Part shown: piece by piece, positions 17,647-25,548 of the stretch
Position numbering within the stretch: the first letter of the stretch is position 1
How the letters are laid out: every line of letters begins with the position of its first letter
Source of the DNA: Alkalihalobacillus sp. LMS39
GTDB taxonomy: Bacteria > Bacillota > Bacilli > Bacillales > Bacillaceae_F
Direction of reading: 5' to 3'
DNA length: 64,000 nucleotides
Assembly: GCF_022812285.1 (NCBI RefSeq)
Contig: NZ_CP093300.1
Location: 744,001 to 808,000, forward strand
The notes under the pieces: generated by a model
The model's database searches: none
Told to the model about the DNA's origin: nothing
What the model saw: the letters and a program-made list of their open reading frames with translations, nothing else
Position numbers and translations under genes: made by a program

Positions 17647-18121
17647 CAATAACAACTACGTTATACCAATCCCAAAAGACTTAAAAAAAATACAAGCTAA
17701 ACTATTCTTCGGTCTTACACAACGTCAGTTAATTGGGTTTGGTGTAGCTGTAATTTCGGGAACTGCTACCTTTTTAGCATTGAAGCCCATTAGTATAGAT
17801 GCAGGAATGTACGGATTATTTTTTTCAGGAGCACCCATTTTCTTTGCGACAATCTATCAGAGAGACGGTATGTACACAGAACAATGGATTAAGTTAATTA
17901 TCGAACACAAATACCTTAATCCATCCAGAAGATACTTTAGAGTATCAAAACGGAACTTACCATTAGCAAAAGAAAGGAAGGTGGTGCAACGTGCAAAAAA
18001 ACGTAGGAAGTCACAAACTAGAAAGCTCAAACAAACTAAAGCGACGAAACCTGTTTCAAGTTCTACAACTACTGACAGACAAAAAACGGAAAAAACGAAC
18101 GTCAACACAAGAAACACTTAA
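17639..18121 (+). CDS. prgI: PrgI family conjugation protein
   Basis: A 160-residue protein with the PrgI pattern: VIPIPKDLKKIQAKLFFGLT, then RQLIGFG opening a two-helix membrane hairpin, then IKLIIEHKYLNPSRRYF. This VirB3-like part normally works with the VirB4 ATPase. The GTG start follows AAGGGAGC. The C-terminal 45 residues are a Lys/Arg/Thr-rich tail encoded by bases that also encode the VirB4 N terminus, a 131-base out-of-frame overlap. Confidence 0.85.
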   Translation: MSNNNNYVIPIPKDLKKIQAKLFFGLTQRQLIGFGVAVISGTATFLALKPISIDAGMYGLFFSGAPIFFATIYQRDGMYTEQWIKLIIEHKYLNPSRRYFRVSKRNLPLAKERKVVQRAKKRRKSQTRKLKQTKATKPVSSSTTTDRQKTEKTNVNTRNT

Positions 18122-20453
18122 TTACAACAAGATGTACCAAAACGGAATTTGTAATGTATCAGGTGATATTTACAATCGAATGATTCGCTTTTCTGACATT
18201 AGTTACCAACTTTCACAAGACGAAATTAAGCAACGTATTTTTGCTCAATATAGCTCATTGTTAAACTCATTTGACAATACAGTAAAGATTCAATTTTGCT
18301 TTATTAATTACCGATTGCCAAGAGAAAACAATCACAAAGAAGTAATTGAAACTATCAAAACCAGAAGTGATGTAGATGTTTCTGAGTTCGAATCATTAAA
18401 AGAGGAATATTTTAACTTTCTGGAAGAACAACGTCAAAAAGGGAGTAATGGAATCGTCAGAAATATGTACCTCGTATTTTCAATTGAAGATCCTAGCTAT
18501 GAAAGTGCTGTGCGTAGATTAAACAATATTGAAGCTAATATACAATCAAACTTTCAGCCGATGGGAGTCAGTACAGAAGAATTAGACGGTATGGAGCGTT
18601 TATCGATTATTAACTACTTATTAAACGGAAACAGTAAACATTATATTGATTTAGATTCTGTGCAAACAAACGAATTTAAAAAATACGCTTTCAAAGATTT
18701 TATAGCTCCTAAATTTATAGAATTTAAGCCAGAACAATTTACAGTGAACAGTAAACATGGAGCTACCCTGTATTACAGTGTTGAAGCTAACGAACTATCA
18801 GATCGAGTATTAGCTGAGTTTTTGGAATTAGATTTAGAAATGTTAGTAAGTATGCACATTTACTCATTAGACCAACAAAAAGCGGTTCGAATGGTTAAAA
18901 GAAAATCTTCTGACCTCGATACGATTAAAATTGAAGAACAGAAAAAAGCACTTAAAGCAGGATACGACATTGATATTCTCCCTACAGACTTAGACATGAA
19001 TGTTGAGGAATCAAAGAAAATATTAAAAGAATTACAACGTGAAAACGAAAAGTACTTTTTCTTAACGTTAACAATTACTGTTTTTGAAAACCAAAAGAAA
19101 GACTTAGACAATGCTATTTTTAGAGTTCAAAGCATAGCTGCAAAGCAAAATTGCACTCTAAAGAAAATGAAATATCAGCAAGAAAAAGGGTTCATTAGCG
19201 CTTTACCTCTAGGTGTAAATTTGAACGAACCTGAATTAGAAAGAGGTTTAACAACATCATCAACCGCTATCTTTGTGCCTTTCACTACACAAGAGCTATT
19301 TCAAGAAGACAATGAACCCATTTATTACGGTCTTAATGCTCTTAGTAATAACATGATTCAAGTATCGAGAAAGAGCTTAAAAAATCCGAATGGATTAATG
19401 CTAGGTACACCAGGTTCAGGTAAGTCTTTTTCTGCGAAAAGAGAAATCATCGACACATTCTTACGAACAACCGACGACATTTTAATCTGCGATCCAGAAG
19501 GAGAATATTTCCCTTTCGTAAAAAGGCTTGGCGGTGACGAAGTAAAGATAGCCATTAGGTCAGATCACTTTATAAACCCCTTAGATATATCGTTAGAGTA
19601 CGGTGAAGGTGAAAATCCTGTTGCATTCAAAAGTGATTTTATTTTAACGATGATGCAACTAATAGCTGGCGGTAAAACAGGATTAACAGCTCGCCAAAAA
19701 ACAATTGTTGATAAATGTGTACAAATTATCTATCGGCCATTTATTGAAAATCCTATTCCCGAAAATATACCGATATTAGAAAATTTGTTTAATGCTTTCA
19801 AAAATTCTAATTCAGTTGAAGGGAATGACTTAGCTGACGCTCTAGAATTGTATGTTCATGGCTCACTAAACATTTTTAACAACCGAACAACAATTAATAC
19901 GAACAACCGTTTGATTTGTTTCAATATCAAAGAGCTTGGTTCAAACTTACGGGAATTAGGAATGTTAGTCCTGCAAGACCACGTTTGGAACAAAGTTACA
20001 ATGAACCGAAACAAAAAAAGAACATGGTATTACATGGATGAATTTCATAAATTACTTGCTGAAGAACAAACGTCAAATTACAGCGTTGAGTTTTGGAAGA
20101 GATTCAGAAAATGGGGTGGAATACCAACTGGAATCACACAGAACGTAAAGGACTTGTTATTAAGTCCTCGTATTGAAACAATCATTGATAATACTGACTT
20201 TGTTTATTTACTGAATCAGGCAACAAGTGATCGGGTCATTTTACAACAAAAGTTTGAAATTAGTAATTACCAAGCAGACTACATTACTAATTCAGATGAA
20301 GGGTCAGGGTTGATTGTTTATAACGGTATAATCTTACCATTTAAAGACAAGTTTCCTCACGACAATTCTTTATATCCAGTAATGACAACAAAAACCGATG
20401 AAATCAAACAGTTTGAAGAAAAAAAGCTAAGGATTATTCTTGATAGTCAGTGA
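17991..20453 (+). CDS. virB4: VirB4-type conjugation ATPase
   Basis: An 820-residue ATPase (CD1110-like VirB4/TraE) that energises assembly and substrate passage. Walker A GTPGSGKSF is at about residue 471, followed by DDILICDPEGEYFPF, and the Walker B-type WYYMDEFHKLL is near 679. The GTG at 17991 has an excellent AAGGAAGGTGG site, and residues before MYQNGICNVSGD match the family N terminus, so the overlap with prgI appears real. The nlpC/P60 gene follows after 11 bases. Confidence 0.9.
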   Translation: MQKNVGSHKLESSNKLKRRNLFQVLQLLTDKKRKKRTSTQETLNYNKMYQNGICNVSGDIYNRMIRFSDISYQLSQDEIKQRIFAQYSSLLNSFDNTVKIQFCFINYRLPRENNHKEVIETIKTRSDVDVSEFESLKEEYFNFLEEQRQKGSNGIVRNMYLVFSIEDPSYESAVRRLNNIEANIQSNFQPMGVSTEELDGMERLSIINYLLNGNSKHYIDLDSVQTNEFKKYAFKDFIAPKFIEFKPEQFTVNSKHGATLYYSVEANELSDRVLAEFLELDLEMLVSMHIYSLDQQKAVRMVKRKSSDLDTIKIEEQKKALKAGYDIDILPTDLDMNVEESKKILKELQRENEKYFFLTLTITVFENQKKDLDNAIFRVQSIAAKQNCTLKKMKYQQEKGFISALPLGVNLNEPELERGLTTSSTAIFVPFTTQELFQEDNEPIYYGLNALSNNMIQVSRKSLKNPNGLMLGTPGSGKSFSAKREIIDTFLRTTDDILICDPEGEYFPFVKRLGGDEVKIAIRSDHFINPLDISLEYGEGENPVAFKSDFILTMMQLIAGGKTGLTARQKTIVDKCVQIIYRPFIENPIPENIPILENLFNAFKNSNSVEGNDLADALELYVHGSLNIFNNRTTINTNNRLICFNIKELGSNLRELGMLVLQDHVWNKVTMNRNKKRTWYYMDEFHKLLAEEQTSNYSVEFWKRFRKWGGIPTGITQNVKDLLLSPRIETIIDNTDFVYLLNQATSDRVILQQKFEISNYQADYITNSDEGSGLIVYNGIILPFKDKFPHDNSLYPVMTTKTDEIKQFEEKKLRIILDSQ

Positions 20454-20464
20454 GGTGACCTGTT

Positions 20465-22291
20465 ATGGCTTTAAAAAAACAATATGATAATTCTCAAAAA
20501 TTACAGCCACAGCTTGACGAAAAAATTAAACCGACTAAGAAAAAAAGTGGTTCCTCAATCCTTGCTAAAGAAACAGTAAAGTCTACTAGCGATAAAATCG
20601 TTAAAAGCAGTGTGAATAAATACAGCCAAGAATTACAGCGTGACGATGTAGGTGTTGAAGTTGTTGGGAAAACAACTGAAGTTGTTACTAAAGTAGGTAA
20701 AAAAGTAAACACAATCCGTAAAGAGAAAAAACTCAAACAAAAAAACTCTGATATAAAGCTAGTGAAGAAACGAAATTCGAGTGACAACTTTATAAAAAAA
20801 TTGTCTAAACAACCCACAGCGTTATCGACAAAGGCAATCAAACGAGGGGTCTCCAATTATAAAAAGCAGCTCGAAAAAGACGATGTAGGTGTTGAAGTAG
20901 TCGGGAAAGGTGCAACACTTACAAAAGAAGGAGTTAAAACTCTAGAAAGAGCTAACAAAATAAGGAAGCATCGACTCAATCAAGAAAAACTTCAGGGTAT
21001 GTCAACAAAATTATCTGGTGGCAACCAAAAGCTTTCAACGAAACAAAGTCAAAAAAGCAAACTCACAAAAAATGCTAAATCTCAACTGAAGAAGAAAGTA
21101 ATGAAAAGAAAATTGTATGCCAATAAGGGCAAACAGAAAGCTATATCTGCCATTTCAGGCGGTATAAAAACATTCTTTAAAAGCATCGGAACGAAAGCTT
21201 CACTAACCGCTTTAAAAAGCATGTTGGGTACAAAATTGGCGGTTGGTGCTGGAGCACTTTTTATAAAATTAACACCGATTTTCCTTGTTTGTCTTCTACT
21301 CTTTTCTTTAATTGCTTTCTTTATGTTTGGTGGTGGTGGTGTTCAACAACAAATAGAAGCCGAAATAGGAACATCGAGGAATCTATCACCCGAAGTTGAA
21401 CAATGGAGAGACCTAGTCATGACTGAAGCTGAAGCACAAGGAATGAGTGATTATGTAAATTTAGTTCTCGCTATAATCCAAGTCGAATCGGGAGGGAGAG
21501 GTACTAGGGATATTATGCAATCTTCCGAATCCGCAGGATATCCACGTAACTATTATCAAACCGAGGAGGAGTCCGTTCGACAGGGGATTAAATATTTAAA
21601 GCACATTGTCCTTATTCTCAAAGGTTATGAAAAAGGCTATGAAAACAATGCTAAATTAATTGCACAAAGCTACAATTTTGGTGCTCCATTTGCACATTAT
21701 GTAGGTAATTTAGGTGGAGAGTTCGATTTAGAAGTCGCTGAAGCTTATAGCCTTACTGTTGTTGCGCCAAGTTTAGGTAATACAACAGGAGAGACATACC
21801 CATATGTGAATGAAATATCAGTCCGTCTCGGAAAACCTTACTTATACCGTAACGGTGGGAATTTCATGTATGGGGAATTGGTCGGTCAATACATTATCAA
21901 CACTGCTCTTTCAGGAGATTTTGCCATCGTAATGGAAGAGTTGTTGAAATACCAAGGAACTCCATATGTATGGGGTGGAAAAACCCCAGATACAGGATTT
22001 GATTGCAGTGGATTAGTTGCATGGGGTCTTAAACAAATCGGTATTAACTTACCTTCCCCTGCAGCTGCTCAATTTCATAACACGATACCAATTGATATAG
22101 AAGATGCTCAACCCGGTGACCTTATATTTTTTAGGGGAACATACGGTGGTCCGAACCACATATCACATGTAGGGTTTTATATTGATGAAACAACAATGTA
22201 TGACTCTAACAGTAATGGTGTAGGTTACACAGATTGGAAATTGCCATACTGGCAACATCACTTTTTAGGAATTAGAAGAGTCGTTAAATAA
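20465..22291 (+). CDS. Bifunctional lysozyme-NlpC/P60 wall hydrolase
   Basis: A 608-residue CwlT-like protein that opens peptidoglycan for the conjugation channel. Residues 1-250 are very basic and carry two repeats with the core DDVGVEVVGK. A membrane segment (IFLVCLLLFSLIAFFMFGGG) follows at about 270-290. The external part has a lysozyme-like domain (AIIQVESGG with catalytic-type Glu, then IAQSYNFG) and a C-terminal NlpC/P60 domain with Cys in TGFDCSGLVAW (about 514) and His in NHISHVGFY. Both catalytic domains look intact. Confidence 0.88.
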   Translation: MALKKQYDNSQKLQPQLDEKIKPTKKKSGSSILAKETVKSTSDKIVKSSVNKYSQELQRDDVGVEVVGKTTEVVTKVGKKVNTIRKEKKLKQKNSDIKLVKKRNSSDNFIKKLSKQPTALSTKAIKRGVSNYKKQLEKDDVGVEVVGKGATLTKEGVKTLERANKIRKHRLNQEKLQGMSTKLSGGNQKLSTKQSQKSKLTKNAKSQLKKKVMKRKLYANKGKQKAISAISGGIKTFFKSIGTKASLTALKSMLGTKLAVGAGALFIKLTPIFLVCLLLFSLIAFFMFGGGGVQQQIEAEIGTSRNLSPEVEQWRDLVMTEAEAQGMSDYVNLVLAIIQVESGGRGTRDIMQSSESAGYPRNYYQTEEESVRQGIKYLKHIVLILKGYEKGYENNAKLIAQSYNFGAPFAHYVGNLGGEFDLEVAEAYSLTVVAPSLGNTTGETYPYVNEISVRLGKPYLYRNGGNFMYGELVGQYIINTALSGDFAIVMEELLKYQGTPYVWGGKTPDTGFDCSGLVAWGLKQIGINLPSPAAAQFHNTIPIDIEDAQPGDLIFFRGTYGGPNHISHVGFYIDETTMYDSNSNGVGYTDWKLPYWQHHFLGIRRVVK

Positions 22292-22307
22292 ATTAGGAGT
22301 GTTTAAC

Positions 22308-22421
22308 ATGAGTAAAGTCAAAAAAATCGAGGAACGAATCGAAAGCTATACCGAAGCTCTTAAAGCAGAAATGCAAAATAGTAGCGATACGACGAGATTC
22401 AATAATTACAAAGAGGGGTGA
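22308..22421 (+). CDS. Small DUF4315-like protein, 37 aa
   Basis: A 37-residue frame, MSKVKKIEERIESYTEALKA and on to YKEG, with TAGGAGTG before the ATG. It lies between the wall hydrolase and the DUF4366 gene, where conjugative elements normally carry a DUF4315 protein; the KKIEERIESYTEAL helix fits, although it is shorter than usual. A coiled-coil function is likely, but its role is unknown. Confidence 0.65.
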   Translation: MSKVKKIEERIESYTEALKAEMQNSSDTTRFNNYKEG

Positions 22422-22427
22422 AAACAA

Positions 22428-23147
22428 ATGAAACATAAACTCGTTAAACGATTATTAATTGCTAGTTTATTAGTTTCTGCTCTTATCGTTACTTCCATTA
22501 CTACAGCCTATGCTAATGAAGATGAGGAATCTGTTGACGTTGGCGATCCACCTAGTGGTGAAAATGTAATCAGAAACGAAAATGAAGTTGAAATTGATAT
22601 AGACACTCCTGCAAGCGTGACAGGGGAACGAATGGAAGGCAATGGAACAGTCGTTGATTTTACAACAAGTGGTTCAAAAGCGTTTTACACGATTGTAGAT
22701 AATGACCAACAAACATTCTATTTAATTATTGATATGGACAAGCCACAAAATAATGTGTATTTCCTTTCAGATATTAATCGAGCTGAATTAGGTGTTGCGG
22801 CTGCTAACACTCCAGACGATCAAGCTAGAGTTGCTCCCACACCTCCAAATGGAATGGAAGAACCTGAACTAGCATTAGAATCGGAGGACGTAACAGGAAC
22901 AACATCTGGAACAGATACAGATGATAATAATTTAGGCTTCTTATTAACAGTTGTAGTTATAGGTATAGTCGGAGCGTTTGCCTACTTCTTCTTAGTAGTA
23001 AAGAAGAAGCAAACCAAAAATAAATCTGAAGATAATGCAGTAATGTCTGAAGACTATGAGGATGATTTCGAAGGTGATATGTACGAGGAAGATTTTTATG
23101 AAGAAGACCATACAGAAACGGAACAACAACAGCAAGAAGATAGATGA
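22428..23147 (+). CDS. DUF4366 (CD1107-like) surface protein
   Basis: A 239-residue protein with an N-terminal signal (LLIASLLVSALIVTSITTAYA), an acidic external region, the core domain GNGTVVDFTTSGSKAFYTIV ending at IDMDKPQNNVYFLSD, a membrane helix near 170-190 and an acidic cytoplasmic tail. This is the DUF4366 layout of conjugative-element proteins. It likely forms part of the envelope-spanning channel. Its last four bases overlap the next gene. Confidence 0.85.
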   Translation: MKHKLVKRLLIASLLVSALIVTSITTAYANEDEESVDVGDPPSGENVIRNENEVEIDIDTPASVTGERMEGNGTVVDFTTSGSKAFYTIVDNDQQTFYLIIDMDKPQNNVYFLSDINRAELGVAAANTPDDQARVAPTPPNGMEEPELALESEDVTGTTSGTDTDDNNLGFLLTVVVIGIVGAFAYFFLVVKKKQTKNKSEDNAVMSEDYEDDFEGDMYEEDFYEEDHTETEQQQQEDR

Positions 23148-23635
23148 TTTTAAAAGTCTATATAAAAAGAAATCTGTTTCATCTTCCTCGTAAGCAAAAT
23201 GATTTAACCGAATTAATTAAAGAAAAGTTTTACAAAAACAAAACATTAGTAAAGACTGCTTTCCAAAAATTATATTCGATAACTGAAATAGAAAATGAAA
23301 ATATTGTTGTAGAACGAAACACTAACATTTTTCTGTTGAATTTATATTTGCTAGTTCTCCAAGAAAAAGGAGAACTAGCCTTCACAGAAAAAGTGGAATT
23401 TAATGATAAAGTACTTCTGCAAAAAATTGAAGAAAAAACAAGGTTGAATGTATTGAACGATTCCATCGAAGACATTGAAGAATTAGTCTTAAACCACTTA
23501 TATCCTACTGAGCAGAAAGCAACAAAAAAAGAACGTTTATTAGATACAAAAGATACAAGCAGCCGAGCTACTTTCGATCATATCGATTTTAGTATCGAAT
23601 GGATTAAAAAAGCTCATAACAAATTAAACGAATAA
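23144..23635 (+). CDS. Conjugation-module protein of unknown function
   Basis: A 163-residue soluble, mainly helical protein starting in an ATGA overlap with the DUF4366 gene. It contains LLNLYLLVLQEKGELAFTEK and many Glu/Lys residues. No signal peptide or recognised domain is seen. Coupling to its neighbour suggests a cytoplasmic partner of the channel. Not identified further. Confidence 0.65.
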   Translation: MILKVYIKRNLFHLPRKQNDLTELIKEKFYKNKTLVKTAFQKLYSITEIENENIVVERNTNIFLLNLYLLVLQEKGELAFTEKVEFNDKVLLQKIEEKTRLNVLNDSIEDIEELVLNHLYPTEQKATKKERLLDTKDTSSRATFDHIDFSIEWIKKAHNKLNE

Positions 23636-23652
23636 AGGAAGGAGCAAAAAAA

Positions 23653-25218
23653 TTGTTAAGAAGAACGCTAATTTTCCTTATTTGCTTGGTATTGTGTTTT
23701 TCGTTACCGTTCAATGTTGGTGCTGTCGATTCGCTTTCAGACCAAAGACAACACTACTTGAAAATAACGTATGACGATAAAGTCATCTTTCACGAACAAA
23801 TTGCCGAAGGTAAAATCATTCAAGTGAAAAATGCTCATGGTGACATTATAAAAAGCGAAGTATTAAAACGAGAAGAAGTTTATGAATTAAGGGAAGTAGA
23901 ACCCTCACAGGGCTATGTGTTGAGTTATTGGGATATTCAAGAAGACGAAAAATATTTGGTTGTTACTCCTGTTTTAACAGAAGTGAAAGCAATCAATATC
24001 ACATTTAACGCTTTGGAAGGAGGTGAATTAATTGAAAATAACGCTCAAACAAGGGTTATTACAAAAAGCGTGGATAAGGGAACACTCTTAAAAGAGGTAT
24101 TACCTAAAACAAATCCTCGTAAAGATTACAAGTTATCAGGATGGTATTTAAAAACAAACGATAAGAAATTTAAAAAAATTGAAAACCTGACATCATTAGA
24201 AGTATCTGGCCCAAATGAATATTACGCAAAATTTTATCCAGACATAAATGACAATAACATCGATGATCGTACAGAAAAAATCAAGGTGAAGTTCAGACCT
24301 AATACCGGTAAAAAAATCAAAAATAAGACTATATTTGTTGGAGAATCTTTTGAACTACCAAAGCTGGAACGAAAGAATTATATTTTTCTCGGTTGGTACT
24401 ATGATGAAGATTTCAAAAACAAATACAGTAACCAAGACCGACTAATGGAAGATACTACGTTATATGCACGATGGGAAAAAGCTGAAAAAGTTTTACAAGA
24501 AAGTGAATCAGAACCCATTACAGACAAAGAAATTTCAGACCAAATTGAACATTACTTAAATGAAAGATTACGAGAAATTGAAGAACAACTTTTACAAAGG
24601 TCATCTGGTAATAGAAATGAAAGTTCCAATAGCAACAACGACAGTAACAACAACATACTTGACCAAATCGATGGATTTGAATTAGGCGGAACTCAAAACA
24701 ATCCATATACCTACAACGAAGTTTTGACATACACAGAGACAAAATACGTTTTCAATAATACCAACATTGGTGAACGTTATATGATTAAGTTTAAAGACCA
24801 AAATAATCAATTTTTATTCAGTTTAACTTTGCCTTATGGGAGATCCATTCATGTGCTGCATGAAAATGAGAGTATTCAAAAAGAATACGCTGTGAGGCAG
24901 GAAACAACGATTAATTTAAACATACCTGATTTTGTTCATAACGAATCCGAATTTATCGGTTTCGATTCCAGAACAAAAAGAGTAAATAGTTCATCCATTA
25001 CAGAGGTTTATCCCAAAGTGCAACAATATCAACCTACGGATGTACTAGTATCCAATGAGCTAGTCGAAGAATTAGCAAGTGAAGAAATAGAAAGTGCATC
25101 ACATATAATTGCTCTTATTTCAACAGTGATATTGCTTGTACTTGTTATCGCTATAGTTATTTACTTCATATTTTCACGTCAAAAAAGCAAAAAATCTGAC
25201 GTTGTAAATGTGAAATAA
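23653..25218 (+). CDS. Anchored InlB-type repeat surface protein
   Basis: A 521-residue surface protein. It has a signal peptide (LIFLICLVLCFSLPFNVGAV), at least two InlB B-type beta-grasp repeats (ending LSGWYLKT and FLGWYYDEDF, the second followed by TTLYARWEK), an Asn/Ser-rich linker near 315-335, and a C-terminal membrane helix followed by a short basic tail. There is no LPxTG motif. The TTG start is supported by AAGGAAGGAG. In a conjugation cluster it may be a mating adhesin. Confidence 0.8.
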   Translation: MLRRTLIFLICLVLCFSLPFNVGAVDSLSDQRQHYLKITYDDKVIFHEQIAEGKIIQVKNAHGDIIKSEVLKREEVYELREVEPSQGYVLSYWDIQEDEKYLVVTPVLTEVKAINITFNALEGGELIENNAQTRVITKSVDKGTLLKEVLPKTNPRKDYKLSGWYLKTNDKKFKKIENLTSLEVSGPNEYYAKFYPDINDNNIDDRTEKIKVKFRPNTGKKIKNKTIFVGESFELPKLERKNYIFLGWYYDEDFKNKYSNQDRLMEDTTLYARWEKAEKVLQESESEPITDKEISDQIEHYLNERLREIEEQLLQRSSGNRNESSNSNNDSNNNILDQIDGFELGGTQNNPYTYNEVLTYTETKYVFNNTNIGERYMIKFKDQNNQFLFSLTLPYGRSIHVLHENESIQKEYAVRQETTINLNIPDFVHNESEFIGFDSRTKRVNSSSITEVYPKVQQYQPTDVLVSNELVEELASEEIESASHIIALISTVILLVLVIAIVIYFIFSRQKSKKSDVVNVK

Positions 25219-25257
25219 AATGAAATAAAAAATTTTAAAGTAGAGGAGTTTTGTATT

Positions 25258-25476
25258 ATGTCATTCTTTTTGACAGGTGTAGATGTTCTTCAGAAGTTGG
25301 TAATTTTAATCGGTGCTGGATTAGGAGTTTGGGGCGTAGTTAACCTACTAGAAGGTTACGGAAATGATAATCCTGGGGCAAAGTCTCAAGGTATGAAACA
25401 ATTTATGAGTGGAGCAGGGATTGTAATAATCGCTATGCTTTTAATTCCTCAGTTAAAAACTTTGTTCGCCACATAA
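25258..25476 (+). CDS. Maff2 family pilin-like protein
   Basis: A 72-residue protein with two hydrophobic helices: FFLTGVDVLQKLVILIGAGLG and, near the end, FMSGAGIVIIAMLLIPQLK. The central NLLEGYGNDNPGAKSQGMKQ is the Maff2 hallmark. Such proteins occupy the VirB2 (pilin-like) slot of Gram-positive conjugation systems. GAGGAG lies upstream of the ATG. A terminator-like hairpin follows, so it may be made in excess of the coupling protein. Confidence 0.88.
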   Translation: MSFFLTGVDVLQKLVILIGAGLGVWGVVNLLEGYGNDNPGAKSQGMKQFMSGAGIVIIAMLLIPQLKTLFAT

Positions 25477-25495
25477 ATAAAAAGATACAACTGAC

Positions 25496-25521
25496 AAGGG
25501 CGAGTTGAAAAACTCGTCCTT
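25496..25521 (+). terminator. Attenuating hairpin before virD4
   Basis: AAGGGCGAGTT pairs with AACTCGTCCTT (one G-U pair) around a GAAA tetraloop; TATTATTTT follows. It is probably a partial terminator between the pilin-like gene and the coupling protein. Confidence 0.7.
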
Positions 25522-25548
25522 ATTATTTTATAGAAGGAGTAGATAGCA

